A DNA stretch of 64,000 nt. It comes from Terrilactibacillus sp. S3-3. GTDB lineage: Bacteria > Bacillota > Bacilli > Bacillales > Sporolactobacillaceae. Below, piece after piece: positions 39,561 through 49,924 of this stretch; position 1 is the first letter of the stretch; each line of letters begins with the position of its first letter. The stretch lies in NCBI GenBank assembly GCA_030437565.1, contig CP129291.1, forward strand, positions 806,001-870,000, read 5' to 3'. The position numbers and the translations under genes are program-made. The notes below the pieces were generated by a model. That model did not search any database. It saw only the letters and a program-made list of their open reading frames with translations, and was not told the origin of the DNA.

Positions 39561-39975
39561 ATGGCACAAATTTTTTATCTGCAAACGCATGCTCGTGATG
39601 AAATGCTGGATATTACCGATACGCTCAAACGCTATCTTGAAACTCAAAATATTCGAGGGTGTGATGATGTTTGTGCAATCGCTGCATACAACGGCGGGTA
39701 TCACGATCAATGAAAATGCCGACCCTGATGTAAAACATGACTTTCTGATGCAGCTGAATGAGGTTTATCCGTGGTCGCATCCGAAGTACCGGCATTATGA
39801 AGGAAACTCGGCGGCACACCTGAAAACAAGCACGGTTGGTGTCACCCAGGCCATTCTTATTGAGAAAGGAAAGCTGGTGCTTGGAACTTGGCAAGGCGTC
39901 TATTTTTGCGAGTTTGACGGGCCGAGAGAGCGGCGTTATATGGTTCGGGTGATTGGAGAACAAGCCGGAAGATAG
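39561..39975 (+). CDS. YjbQ/UPF0047 family protein, frameshifted
   Basis: A small beta-barrel protein of the UPF0047 family, members of which have been annotated as secondary thiamine-phosphate synthase because they can suppress thiE mutants. It starts [20 protein letters not shown]; after a break near 39660 it shows [36 protein letters not shown] and [16 protein letters not shown], with the conserved His residues. It is about 138 residues. The next gene starts 37 bases later. Confidence 0.88.
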
Positions 39976-40011
39976 AGGCAATTTATTGTCGGTCAAGGTG
40001 AAAGGGGAAAA

Positions 40012-40483
40012 ATGATGGTTCGCGTATTATTTGTTTGTTTGGGAAATATTTGCCGGTCGCCAATGGCCGAGGCCGTTCTGAAGGATAAGCTGAAGAAGGC
40101 CGGCGCCGAGAAACAAATTGAGGTGGACTCGGCGGGAACCGGAAACTGGCATATCCGCACCGCCTCATCAAGGCACCATTGACAGATTAAAAGCGGCCAA
40201 GATCTCATGCGAAGGGCTGACGGCTCGGCAGCTGCAAGAAAAAGATTTTACTGATTTTGACTATATTATTGCCATGGATGAGAGCAATACCATAACGATG
40301 GAGACCATGAGCCAATCGAACGCAGAGAAACAGGCGGCGGTCAGCCGGTTTATGCAGCTGTTGGACGATCAGCCGACCAAAGATGTTCCCGATCCTTATT
40401 TCACGGGAAATTTTGACGAAGTGTTCGACCTGATCGACAAAGGAACAGATGTGCTTATTGAGCAACTGCTGGGAAAGAAATAA
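40012..40483 (+). CDS. Low-molecular-weight protein tyrosine phosphatase, frameshifted
   Basis: The N-terminus VRVLFVCLGNICRSPMAEAV carries the CX5R active site (Cys followed by LGNICR). The general acid Asp is in VPDPYF near residue 120. A break near 40155 separates the two parts; the joined protein has about 157 residues, normal for the family (YfkJ of B. subtilis is the nearest type). It is cytosolic and likely dephosphorylates phosphotyrosine or phosphoarginine proteins; the substrate is unknown. Confidence 0.88.
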
Positions 40484-40550
40484 GCGAAACGATTTAGTTG
40501 CAGCCGGAGAGCAGGATTGTTTTGAAAAACAGCCGTTTTAACTTAAACGC

Positions 40551-40592
40551 CAGCGGCCCCGGTAAAAACATCCTTACCAGGACACGCCGCTG
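40551..40592. terminator. Bidirectional terminator
   Basis: CAGCGGC...GGTAA pairs with TTACC...GCCGCTG. It lies between the convergent phosphatase and ABC permease genes. Confidence 0.65.
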
Positions 40593-40636
40593 TTTTGCCC
40601 GATCTTCACTTGGAGGCGATTCTCAGCACTAAAATA

Positions 40637-41330
40637 TCAAATAGCAAAAATATGAAGGATAAGGAGCAAATAACCAAAGTTTGTATCCACGGAAACAGGA
40701 AGACGGGACGTGAGCGATCTGATGGTTTCCGTACCGTTATACATCGGTGTGAAAACAGCTGTCTTTTGCAGCCATCCGGGAAAGCGGCCGATCGGCATAA
40801 TGCCTGATAAAAAAATTTGCGGTACAATAATGAATAAAACAAACTGGAACGCTTGAAAATTATTTTGAACAATGGAAGCGAAAAACATGCCGACAGCGAG
40901 TCCCGTGAGCGCTTCAATAAACAGGGACAGAAAAACCGGCCATAAGGAAGTTAAAGAAGGAAAGCCAATCCGGATGAAAGACGGCACCAGCATCAGTAAA
41001 ATTTGCAATCCTGCAAAAATGGAAAAACTGCAAAGGCAGCCGAAAACAACTTGTGCACGATGTACCGGGCTAAGAAGCGTTTTTTCTAATGTTCCTTGTT
41101 TCCGCTCTTGCAAAAATGCGGGTACGGCCAGTACATAAGCAAAAGTAAAGAAGAATGCTGAACAATGCAGCATAAAGATTTTTCCGTGCCCCGGCGTTTG
41201 TCGTGTGCCCGGCTGTAAAGTAGAGGAGACAGACAGCCAGAAGCGGCGTGAGCACCATCAGGAAGAGCGACCGCTTATCTTTAATTAGATATATCCATTG
41301 CCGTTTAAAAATCGCCTTGAATCGTCTCAT
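40637..41330 (-). CDS. ABC-2 type transporter permease, frameshifted
   Basis: This is a six-helix exporter permease of about 230 residues. It starts MRRFKAIFKRQWIYLIKDKR and includes LAVPAFLQERKQGTLEKTLLSPV, the ABC-2 coupling-loop region, and NFQAFQFVLFIIVPQIFLSG near the end. A frame change lies near 41175. It begins inside the end of the ATPase gene, so the two form one transporter. It probably exports a drug, lipid or peptide; the substrate cannot be told. Confidence 0.8.
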
Positions 41331-42049
41331 GATTTTGACCTTCCTAAATAACTGAATGCGTTTTCGAGTTCGCGCTGCCGGGCAGCGTCCGTTAAAGATG
41401 AAGGAGTCCCTTCAGCGAACATTTTTCCTTTTTCCAACAACAGCAATCGGTCGCATTTTCCGGCTTCCTCCGGAGATGATGTTGCGATAAGGATTGCGGC
41501 GCCGAAATCCGCCAAGTGTCGAAGCAATTGCCAAACGCGTTCATTATAAATCGGATCGATCCCTGCGGTAGGTTCGTCAAGGAGAATGAGCGAAGGGGCA
41601 TGAAGAAGCGCGATGGCGAGCGACAGGCGTCTTTTCATGTCGGCTGTATAGGTGGAAATGTTCCGATTTTCCGCCTGTCGCAAATCAACGGCGGCAAGCA
41701 ATTCAGCGGTCTGTTTCAAATATTTTTTTCTTGGAATATGGTATAAATCGGCATAATAGCCCATATGCTGTTCAGCATTTAAGTAAGGATACAGTGAGTC
41801 GGTTTGAGCCATGTAGCCGATTTTTTTTTTCAGTTTGTGATGATTTGGCATTGGCGTGTTTTCCAGCAGGATTGTGCCTTCAGAGCACTTGTCGATGCCG
41901 ATGACGGCTTTGATGAGCGATGTTTTGCCTGAGCCGGACGGCCCGATAATGCCGGTGATCGCGCCTTGATCAACGCTAAAAGAAATCTTGTCAAGCAATG
42001 GTTTGCCGCGACTTATTCTTGACAGGTTGTTTACTTCTAAGTAAGCCAC
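41327..42049 (-). CDS. ABC transporter ATP-binding protein
   Basis: This intact 240-residue nucleotide-binding subunit has Walker A GPSGSGKTS, the Q-loop YMAQTDSLYPYL, and Walker B LILLDEPTAGIDP followed by a switch region with TSSPEEA instead of the usual His. The signature LSGGQ is diverged to TADMKRRLSLA. The lost LSGGQ Ser-Gly-Gly and the missing H-loop His are also seen in some ABC-2 exporter ATPases. It pairs with the permease, overlapping by 4 bases. Confidence 0.85.
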   Translation of the reverse strand: MAYLEVNNLSRISRGKPLLDKISFSVDQGAITGIIGPSGSGKTSLIKAVIGIDKCSEGTILLENTPMPNHHKLKKKIGYMAQTDSLYPYLNAEQHMGYYADLYHIPRKKYLKQTAELLAAVDLRQAENRNISTYTADMKRRLSLAIALLHAPSLILLDEPTAGIDPIYNERVWQLLRHLADFGAAILIATSSPEEAGKCDRLLLLEKGKMFAEGTPSSLTDAARQRELENAFSYLGRSKS

Positions 42050-42204
42050 CCGCTCACATCCTTTCTGCTCTTCTTAATTTTAGCACTATTTAGTATGGCT
42101 TGTATGCTTTTTGTTCTCATATTCACTACTTATTATGAACAAAATAAAAGGGTGTAGCTCACTCTTAGTGGGGTTATACAATTTGGCAAAAAGGAGGCAA
42201 ACAA

Positions 42205-42978
42205 ATGAGTGCTTATCAAAAAAGCAATATGGGGAGACTCGTGCTCATCGGCGGATTGATTGGCGCATCACTATCGCTTTTCAGTAAAGGAACGAGAACA
42301 ACCTGGCAAGGTTATTTGTCCTCCGCAACTAAAAACAGCGGCAAGTTGATTTATACGCTCTGGAAAAAACCTGATCAAGTGACCAATTATTTGAAGGCCA
42401 CAACCAGTCATGTAAAAATGATGGCTCGGGAAGTATCTCAGGATTTCCAAGAGATGGTCAACAAAGTGGATCAAGCACGAACAAGTTCGACAGATGCATA
42501 CCGTTATGCAATGGAAGCGGGAGACGAGATAACGCAAATCGCCAGCAAATTACGAACGACCAGTAAAAGCGTGATGGATTTTCAGCAGCCGACACTTATA
42601 GGAACAACATCATCCACGTCGGGAGCGGCTAATTCATCACAAGGGACGGCATCGAAGCCTGCATCCCAAGCGGCCCCGTCACCGACTAACTATTTGGCTG
42701 AAAGCTCCGCCGGCCTGGCTGAAGCACCAGCACCGACATTAGGAAGTCCATCATCCGGAGCATGGGAAAGCTCGTCCAGTACGTCAAAAGGTTTAAATAA
42801 GAGTAAAAAGACAAATACCCAAAATTCGACACCGCCATCGGGAGCTGCTTACACTGTGTCGAAGAAAGATACTGAACCTTGGCCGTCGTATGAATCATTC
42901 AAAAGCGATGTGCAGCCGGATGTGCAAGCAGAAAACATCACGAATAGCAGTGCTTCCGATTCATTGAAATCTAAATAA
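42205..42978 (+). CDS. YtxH-like protein with Ser/Thr-rich tail
   Basis: The 257-residue product starts with a glycine-rich hydrophobic segment (GRLVLIGGLIGASLSLF), then an amphipathic helical region (about 35-125) like YtxH general-stress proteins. A long, probably disordered tail rich in Ser, Thr, Ala and Pro follows. The start at 42205 has AGGAGG. It is intact. It precedes the YihY membrane protein by 75 bases. Its function is unknown; a membrane-anchored stress or envelope role is an inference from YtxH. Confidence 0.55.
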   Translation: MSAYQKSNMGRLVLIGGLIGASLSLFSKGTRTTWQGYLSSATKNSGKLIYTLWKKPDQVTNYLKATTSHVKMMAREVSQDFQEMVNKVDQARTSSTDAYRYAMEAGDEITQIASKLRTTSKSVMDFQQPTLIGTTSSTSGAANSSQGTASKPASQAAPSPTNYLAESSAGLAEAPAPTLGSPSSGAWESSSSTSKGLNKSKKTNTQNSTPPSGAAYTVSKKDTEPWPSYESFKSDVQPDVQAENITNSSASDSLKSK

Positions 42979-43053
42979 GACTGTGCGTAAATAGAAAGAG
43001 ATGCAAGACCATGGAAAAAGTATTTAATTTTTAATGATGTGGAGATGGGGAAA

Positions 43054-43915
43054 ATGGGGAAACGAGCTCCGTTTAAAGCATCAAGGATTTTCATTAAGTA
43101 TTTCATAAAAAAATTTTTTGAAGACGGAACAACGGATTTAGCGGCAACATGTGCGTATTATTTTTTTTTGTTGTCGCTATTTCCGTTCATTATTTTTTTT
43201 TGTTTGCCATTATACCGTATATAGGTCTTACCCAGGAAGAAGTGCTGCCGCTGATCAGCAGGTACGTACCGGATGAGGTCACGACTCTGATTAAGCAGAA
43301 TCTGGGCCACGTCTTTTATAAACATGGCACCTTATTATCATTCGGCGTTATCGCCACGATATGGCCGGCCTCCGGTGCGATTAACGTGCTGATCCGGATC
43401 TTAAATCACGCTTATAATGTGAAGGAAACACGGTCGTTCATTGTCACGCGATTTTTGGCCATTTGTTTCACCGTTGCCATGATCTTTGCTATTACGATGA
43501 CGCTGGTGATCAATGTACTGGCGGCGGGTTTTGAAAAAAAAAACTTTTTCACTATTTGAATCTCTCAGATGGTTTTGCGAACTTATGGAGCATTTTCGGC
43601 ACACTCGTAATCTTCGTTGTCATTATTATCATTTTTGTCTTTCTCTACAAATTGTTGCCTAATAAGAAACTTAAATTTAGTGAAGTGATTATCGGGGCGA
43701 TCGTTGCCGGCGTCAGCTGGCAGCTGGCATCTTATGCTTTTTCATTTTATGTGCGCTATTTTGGCCGCTATTCGGCCACTTACGGCACACTCGGCGGAAT
43801 TATTATCCTCATGCTTTGGTTTTATATAACGGCGATCACCGTGATCATTGGCGGCCAAATCAATGCGGTTTACCGATTTTTTAAAATAAAAAAAATCGGC
43901 AGGAAGAAAAAGTGA
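43054..43915 (+). CDS. YihY/BrkB family membrane protein, frameshifted
   Basis: This is a six-helix membrane protein of the YihY (formerly RNase BN) family. Segments are FFEDGTTDLAATCAYYFFLLSLFPF, ATIWPASGAINVLIRILNHAYNV, and the C-terminal YATYGTLGGIIILMLWFYITA-like block. Breaks occur in T/A runs near 43195 and 43545. Of several ATGs, 43054 has GGAG at a spacing of 9. The function is unsettled; the RNase BN name was historical. Confidence 0.85.
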
Positions 43916-43929
43916 ATATTGTGTTGGCC

Positions 43930-44220
43930 TAGAGGACGCCCCATTTTTGTTCGAGCGCCCCATTTTGGGTGAAGTTGCTCCATTTTTGTTTGAAGTCACC
44001 CCATTTTTGTTTGAAGTCGCTCCATTTTGGGTGAGGTCGCTCCATTTTGTTTGAAGTCGCTCCATTTAGGGTTGAAGTCGCTCCATTTTGAACTGAGGTC
44101 GCTCCATTTGAGCTGAAGTCGCCCTATTTGAGGTAGAGGTCGCTCCATTTTGTTTGAAGTCGTCCCCCATTTGAGGTAGAAGTCGCTCCATTTAGGTTGA
44201 AGTCACCCCATTTGGGTTGG
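43930..44220 (-). repeat. Array of 20-21 bp units (CTCCATTT core, second locus)
   Basis: About 13 units of the type GTCGCTCCATTTTGTTTGAA, i.e. the reverse-complement core AAATGGAGC seen in the large array at 25.3 kb, with different linkers. It lies between the convergent yihY and P-type ATPase genes. Confidence 0.9.
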
Positions 44221-44262
44221 CGCAGCAAACGAATCCTTCTTAGTTGGATTCTGAGCAGGCCG

Positions 44263-46186
44263 CTATCCTCGCAGGAGCCGCAGTCCGTTAAGGATGACGA
44301 GAATGGTGCTGCCTTCATGGCCGACGACTCCAAACGGCATCGTTAAAATTTGCAGGAAATTGGTGCAAATCAAGAAGCCGATCATGGCCAGTGCAAAAAT
44401 AATGTTGGTTTTGATCAACCGGTTCATTTTTTTGGACAGCCGAACAGCATCGGCAATTCTTAGCAAATCATCTTTCATCAGGACAATATCGGCGGTTTCC
44501 AGTGCCGCATCATTTCCGCCGCCCATAGCAATGCCGACGGAGGCTTGGGCAAGGGCCGGTGTATCGTTGATGCCGTCGCCGATCATGCCGACATGGCCGA
44601 ATTTTTTGCTTAACTTTTTAATTTCATTCGCTTTATTTTCAGGCAGACAGTTGGCAATGAAGAGCTGACACCTGTCTCCCGTTTTATCGCTTCGGCCGTT
44701 TTTTCATTATCACCCGTTAACATAATCGTTTCAATACCGTGGTCATGGAGCGATTGGATCGCTTTCACAGCCTCTTCCCTTATTTGATCCCTGAGTGCGA
44801 ACAGTCCAATGACTCTGCCTTCGGATGCGACATAAACCATCGTATGGCCGTCACCCGGTATTTTCTGTTTATTTTCGCTGATGAACGCCGACAGGGCGGC
44901 CTCATCCATCATGTCGGATTTACCGATGGTATATGTTCGGCCGCCGGTGCTGCCAACGACACCGTAGCCGGGAATGATTTTAATATTTTCCGCTGCCGGC
45001 AGGCCGCCTTTTGCTGTTTTTTCAGCATAGCCGACAATTGCATGACCAAGAGGGTGCGAAGCGTTATTTTCAATAGCGGCGATCGCCCCGATGAACGTGT
45101 CATCGTCCAGATCGCTTCGGTTCAGAACATGAGTGACTTCAGGTTTGCCCTTTGTCAGCGTGCCAGTTTTTTGTCAAAAGCGAGTGCCTTAATATTGCCG
45201 AGCTGTTCAAGATGCACGCCGCCTTTAATTAAAATGCCTTTTCTCGCACCATACGCCACCGCTGAAAGAACCGCCGGCATCGTTGAGGCGACAAGCGCAC
45301 AAGGGGAGGCAACAACTAGCAAAACCATAGCCCGATAGATCGTTTCACTCCATGACCAGCTAACAATAAAAGGCGGCAGGATAAGAACAAGCAAGGTGGC
45401 CAGCAGCACAATGTTTACGTAAATGCGTTCGAATTTCTCAATGAAAATTTGTGAAGGCGCCTTTTCACTTTGGGCTGTTTGGACAAGTTCCAGCACTTTG
45501 CTGAAAAGCGAGTCTTCACTTTTCTTGGTCACTTGCACGAGCAGACTGCCATCGATGTTGACGGTGCCGGCCATAACCGCATCTTTGATTTTTTTTAACA
45601 TCGGCACCGATTCGCCGGTCATTGATGACTCGTCAACGGTCGTTTCACCGCTGACGATGATCCCGTCAGCGGGCATTCTCTCTCCAGGTTTGACACGGAT
45701 GATGTCGTTTGGCTTGAGCTCGGCTGTGGAAACGGTCCGCTCTTCGTCATTGACAATAAGCCGTGCCGTTTCCGGCTGCAAATCCATTAAGGCAGAAATC
45801 GCATTGGAGCTTTTGGCCAGTGAATAGGTTTCTAGCGCCCCGCTTAAAGCAAAGATAAAAATTAAAATCGATCCTTCAAGCCAGTGGTTAATGCAGGCGG
45901 CACCGATGGCGGCCGTAATCATCAGCAATTCGACGTTAAGGGACTTATTTTTAATCGTTTCAAGGATCCCTTCTTTTGCCTTTGCAAAACCGCCAATGAT
46001 ATAGGCAAAAAGATACAGGTACCAATAGTCATGATGCGTGAGATGTTCAAGGCCATAGGCACTGACAATGAGCGCACCTCCGACTAAAGCGGCTATCAAT
46101 TCTCCGTGTTTTTTCATGAACTGTTGTATTTTTTTTCGGTAAACGGTATGGGGGGCGGGAACTTTCAAATTGGCTTCTTGAAGCAT
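44263..46186 (-). CDS. ZosA-like heavy-metal P-type ATPase, frameshifted
   Basis: This P1B-type ATPase lacks N-terminal HMA metal-binding domains. The membrane metal motif is SPC ([11 protein letters not shown]), as in B. subtilis ZosA, rather than CPC as in CadA. The phosphorylation site [10 protein letters not shown] is split by an A-run at about 45170; TGES, MLTGDN and [12 protein letters not shown] complete the core. A second break lies near 44640. The start is more likely the ATG at 46186 (AGGA upstream) than 46207. Zinc uptake or export is likely; ZosA is a peroxide-induced zinc importer in B. subtilis. PerR/Fur-like boxes lie upstream. Confidence 0.82.
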
Positions 46187-46210
46187 GATCCAATCATTCC
46201 TTTCCATTTT

Positions 46211-46227
46211 AATTGATAATGATAATC
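46211..46227. promoter_or_regulatory. Fur-family box immediately upstream of ATPase gene
   Basis: TTGATAATGATAATCGA contains two direct GATAAT hexamers and is an imperfect palindrome (about 16 of 21 positions with flanks), the form bound by Fur, Zur or PerR. Confidence 0.45.
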
Positions 46228-46253
46228 GATTTTAGAACCCTTAAAAGTAACAA

Positions 46254-46297
46254 AGCTGCCGCTTTTAGGCGACAGCAGAGCATTTTTTTTTTTTTTT
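46254..46297 (+). terminator. Hairpin with long T tract
   Basis: GCTGCCGC pairs with GCGACAGC around TTTTAG, and about 17 Ts follow 8 bases later. There is no + strand gene just upstream, so its role is unclear. Confidence 0.35.
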
Positions 46298-46311
46298 TAT
46301 AATCATTATTA
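46297..46311. promoter_or_regulatory. PerR-box-like site
   Basis: TTATAATCATTATTA matches the PerR consensus (TTATAAT, any base, ATTATAA) at 14 of 15 positions. It is 111 bases upstream of the ZosA-like start codon. The rest of the gap up to 46634 shows AT-rich sequence and no gene. Confidence 0.55.
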
Positions 46312-46634
46312 ATTTTAATTAATTATATTTTAATACAAAAATATATTTTTTCAATAGGCATTTATCATTTAATTTTGCCCAAATGAGAAAGAGAATCAGC
46401 TTCAAAGCCTTTAAAAATGGAGAATGCTGCCCTCGAATAGCGGCAGCACAGTAAAAATTAAACTTAACTAAAATGATTATTTTTTTTTTATCAGTATTAT
46501 TATATCATGCATGCCGAAAGTGTCGACGGATATGTTTGGCAATATAAGAACAGCTCGCAACGGAATGAAATGATGATCTCATACATACATAAAGAACGAG
46601 GCCGCGTGTCCAATTGATATCAGGAAAAAGGAAG

Positions 46635-47138
46635 ATGCCTCATGCCGGAATTGGTACAAGAAGAACAAGGCGGTTTCTTGAAAGGTTATGGATCGCCTAT
46701 CTAACGGTTGTTCTCTACTTGACACTTTTCACCTATAATCACTATGTATATGGCCGCTCTTTCAATTTGGTGATTTTTGAAAGCATCAAGTTGATGGCTA
46801 AGAGCGGCAGTTTAACGTTGATTTGTAAAAATATCTTCGGGAACATCGGCTTGTTTATCCCTTTTGGGGTGCTGTGCCCGCTCTTATATATAAAATATCG
46901 TTCATTTTTCAAATGTTTTTCATCCGCTTTATTAGCGAGTACTTTGATTGAGATTTGCCAGTACTTATTTGCCAAAAGAATCTTTGATGTCGATGATATT
47001 CTGTTGAATGTTGTCGGAGCGATTTCCGGCTGGGGAATTTTTAAAATTGGATATTGGCTGGCACAACTGTTATTCGGGGCTTGGAGACTGGCTGGGACGT
47101 ATACATTCGGGAACCGCTCAAACAAAAATAAGCTCTAA
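46635..47138 (+). CDS. VanZ family membrane protein
   Basis: This is a four- to five-helix VanZ-like protein. LFTYNHYVYGRSFNLVIFESI, KNIFGNIGLFIPFGVLCPLLY and TLIEICQYLFAKRIFDVDDILLNVVGAISG carry the family's conserved FGN..FIPFG and R..D.DD..LN motifs. The start ATG at 46635 has AGGA 9 bases upstream. VanZ proteins give low-level glycopeptide tolerance in some bacteria, but most members have no known role. Confidence 0.8.
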   Translation: MPHAGIGTRRTRRFLERLWIAYLTVVLYLTLFTYNHYVYGRSFNLVIFESIKLMAKSGSLTLICKNIFGNIGLFIPFGVLCPLLYIKYRSFFKCFSSALLASTLIEICQYLFAKRIFDVDDILLNVVGAISGWGIFKIGYWLAQLLFGAWRLAGTYTFGNRSNKNKL

Positions 47139-47182
47139 ATCGAGCCATTTTTGACCGCTTTATCAAAAGGCTCATCAAAGAA

Positions 47183-47227
47183 ACAAAAAAATGACCATGT
47201 TGCTGTTCTTTTTTTGAACATGGTCAG
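47183..47227 (-). terminator. Terminator of thioredoxin-like gene
   Basis: GACCATGTT pairs with AACATGGTC, and on the minus strand the hairpin is followed by a run of T (complement of AAAAAA at 47184-47190). Confidence 0.55.
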
Positions 47228-47354
47228 CATGGTAATAAATTACAGATAAACGTGGGTACGGGTCTGTCCCGCCTATAAGCAGGTGATCGAAAAAGCGGAT
47301 AGTAAAAGGTAAATTCAATCGGTAAGCAGTACTTCTGAAATCCATTTTCCAAAA

Positions 47355-47796
47355 TTATTCCGCTAAAACGCGGTCGATCCGTCGTTCAAGCAGGTCTGTT
47401 CCAGTGTCCCCGGTTTGATAGTGGCGCAGTTTTCCAAATTTATCAAACACGTAGTAGGCAGGGATGTAACGATTATTGAAAGCATCTGCCAGTTCATGGT
47501 GATTATCAATGAATAGAGGTTCGGTGATATTCAGAGCTGCCGCCGTTTCTTTCACTTGTTCGACATTGAGATCAGCCTCGCTTGCCGGCATATGAATGGC
47601 CAAAACCGTCAATTTTCCTTCGTGTTTATCGCGAATGGCATGAACGATCGGCATTGCTTCTTTACAAAAGACGGCAGCTGACGGCCCAAAAATGGACGAG
47701 CGTCGGCCGGCCGCCGTCCATATCGTTTTTCCTGACTTTGCCGTTTAACAAATAGGCAGCCCTCTCAAACTCAGGCAGGGTATCATATAGATGCAT
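47355..47796 (-). CDS. Thioredoxin-like (TlpA/ResA-type) protein, frameshifted
   Basis: This is a cytosolic thioredoxin-fold protein of about 147 residues with no signal peptide. After a short N-terminus (MHLYDTLPEFERAAYLLNG) it reads PTLVHFWAVSCRLCKEAMP, joined by removing one T near 47657, which restores the CxxC motif CRLC. The C-terminus has the cis-Pro region RYIPAYYVFDKFGKL. The start at 47796 has GGAGG. The function is thiol-disulfide exchange or peroxide reduction; the partner is unknown. Structured repeat copy C begins 20 bases upstream. Confidence 0.8.
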
Positions 47797-47815
47797 AGGA
47801 ACCTCCGAAAAACAT

Positions 47816-48036
47816 TTTATCCCGCCTTAACGGGCAGTAAGACTCCACCTCAAGCCTTCAATGAATTCGAAGAAGCATAGGTGGGAGACACCTGCCCGTA
47901 AAAGCCCGATCTTAGGAACACAGACTAAAGACGCCACATCCAGTGGCAACGTCTGTGTGACCCACATCCTGTGGACCGCAACTAACAATCAGTGGGGGAT
48001 GGGAAGAAAACCCCACTGATTGAAGTTTCACCTTAT
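47816..48036 (+). repeat. Structured dispersed repeat, copy C (long form)
   Basis: The longest copy: TTTATCCCGCC start, the CTCCACCT/AGGTGGGAG stem, conserved AATGAATTCGAAGAAGC loop, an extra nested region (ACAGAC..GTCTGT enclosing CCACATCCAGTGG, then CCACATCCTGTGG) and the terminal CAATCAGTGGGG/CCCCACTGATTG hairpin ending TTTCACCTTAT. Confidence 0.9.
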
Positions 48037-48083
48037 AGAATATGATTATTCCCCAATCTTGTCAGACGTTCGCAACTCATCCT

Positions 48084-49265
48084 TTAGCCTGGATTTTTTT
48101 TCTTGTTATTGTGCAGCACACAGCTGGTAAAGACAACCAGTAAGATGACGGAAATACCGTAAAAAAACCCGTCTTTAGGCAAGAGCTTCATCCACCCGCT
48201 TTCGGCGATCGGCCCGGACATACTACCGAGGCTGTAGCAGATTCCCATTAAAATATTCCCAAGCGGAATGAGAGAATTCGGCAGATCATCACTGACATAA
48301 GTCATTGCCATTGAATAGAGCGAGCCGACAAGCATACCGGCGACAATAAAAGTGATTAATAGTCCATAGAATGACGATGAAACAATGCCGGAAGCGGTAA
48401 AAGCGGCGGCACCGAGAATCGAAACAGCAGGTAAAAGCCATTTTCGTCCGATTCGATCACCCAGCGTGCCGAGTGGGACTTGCGTGATCAAGCTGCCGGC
48501 AACAAACGCCGGGAGCAATGTTGAGATATCGTTCGGCCGATAACCGTTTCTTAATGCAAAGATTGGAAAGCTGCTGTTTAACGAGGACTCAAGAAAACCA
48601 TAGGCGAATGTCGCTAAGAGTCCGGACCAGGCGGCAAATAAGACGTTTTTGTAGCGGACCTTCCAGTTAGCTGTTTCGCGATTTTTAATAGAAGTGAAGG
48701 TTTCGGGTCGATCATTTTCTAACAGCCAAATGAACAGCCAGATAACTAGACACCCGCAGCCGGCTGTTACAAACGGGATGAACAGACCGAAAACGAGTAA
48801 ACGTGACAAAAGCGGGCCGGCGGCAAATCCGAGCCCGAAAGACAAACCATAAATGGCGATGTTTCTCCCTTTTTTATTCTCCGGTCCGGCCACTGTAATC
48901 CATGTTTGCGCGGCAAAGTGCAGCATGTTGTCACCGCAGCCGATGAGCAGTCGCAATACGAACCAGAAGAGCAGGCTCTCCGATAGTGGGAAGAGAAAAA
49001 TGGGTACCATGATTAAAAAAAGGCCGGCTAATAATATCGGCTTGTAGCCGAACCTGTGGATCGGTTTTTCAATAAACGGCGAGACGGCAAGTACGCCGAG
49101 ATACAAGGCGGCTGCATTGACCCCGTTTAATGACGCGGGTGTGCCGTTCTGTTCAAGTAAAATGGAAATAAGCGGGAGCAGCATGCCCTCCGCCACGCCT
49201 GAGATAAAGACGGCGCCAATCAGGAGAGAAAAGCGAAAAGCGGGATAAAATGACGACGTTTTCAT
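48084..49265 (-). CDS. Major facilitator superfamily transporter
   Basis: This intact 393-residue MFS permease has 12 predicted helices. It carries the motif-A-like loop GDRIGRKWLLP between helices 8 and 9 and an N-terminal half with PISILLEQNG and IEKPIHRFGYKPILLAGL. The closest type I recall is YfkF-like drug/metabolite exporters of Bacillus. It stands alone, transcribed toward repeat copy C. The substrate is not predictable. Confidence 0.85.
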   Translation of the reverse strand: MKTSSFYPAFRFSLLIGAVFISGVAEGMLLPLISILLEQNGTPASLNGVNAAALYLGVLAVSPFIEKPIHRFGYKPILLAGLFLIMVPIFLFPLSESLLFWFVLRLLIGCGDNMLHFAAQTWITVAGPENKKGRNIAIYGLSFGLGFAAGPLLSRLLVFGLFIPFVTAGCGCLVIWLFIWLLENDRPETFTSIKNRETANWKVRYKNVLFAAWSGLLATFAYGFLESSLNSSFPIFALRNGYRPNDISTLLPAFVAGSLITQVPLGTLGDRIGRKWLLPAVSILGAAAFTASGIVSSSFYGLLITFIVAGMLVGSLYSMAMTYVSDDLPNSLIPLGNILMGICYSLGSMSGPIAESGWMKLLPKDGFFYGISVILLVVFTSCVLHNNKKKNPG

Positions 49266-49413
49266 ATAAACAGCCCTTTTCGCAGATTTCTATTCAAAGC
49301 CAATCGGTTCTGAGTGTCCTCATTATTATAACAATAGACCTGACATGGAGCTATGGATGAGTTATCATGTGGTTGGGTAAATAAATATTTAGAAAACACG
49401 GGTGGGTGAAAAG

Positions 49414-49792
49414 ATGCTATTCAGCATGACTGAACAGGGATTTAGTACAACGACGGGCTTCGGCACTTTACAAGTGTCATCGGATGATCAATACGGCTTC
49501 AGGCCGTATCAATTAATGGTGGCTTCCATAGCTGTTTGCAGCGGTACGGTGATGACGAAAATCTTCAAAAAGAAACGGCTGAATGTCGCGGATATTCAAA
49601 TTGAGGCAAAGGCAACGCGCAATCCGAAAATTGCCGATCGAATTGAAACGATTGACATTCATTTTAAAATTTAAAGGTGAGCATTTGGAAGATAAAATGG
49701 ACAAGATCATGGCGCTGACGAGAAAAAATTGCTCGATGGTGCAGTCTGTCCTGGGAAGCATTAAAGTGAACGAAACTTACGAGTTGGTTTAA
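49414..49792 (+). CDS. OsmC/Ohr family protein, frameshifted
   Basis: A thiol-dependent peroxidase-fold protein of about 125 residues. It contains RPYQLMVASIAVCSGTVM with the first reactive Cys and RKNCSMVQSVLG with the second. A break near 49672 separates them. The start ATG at 49414 follows GGTGGGTG. It is probably a small OsmC-like peroxide reductase; it is followed by a bidirectional terminator. Confidence 0.85.
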
Positions 49793-49827
49793 AATCGTCA
49801 AATCATTGGACCCAAAAATTCAATAAG

Positions 49828-49872
49828 AAACCGCCGCATTCCTCTAAAAAGTTTGGAAGCACGGCGGTTTTT
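49828..49872. terminator. Bidirectional terminator
   Basis: AAACCGCCG pairs with CGGCGGTTT, with an inner TTCC/GGAA pair and a TTTTT tail. It lies between convergent osmC-like and mtnU-like genes. Confidence 0.8.
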
Positions 49873-49924
49873 GCTTAAGATTAAAGCAGTCTGCGGCTAA
49901 GATTTCTTTTCGGCCGATACGATT

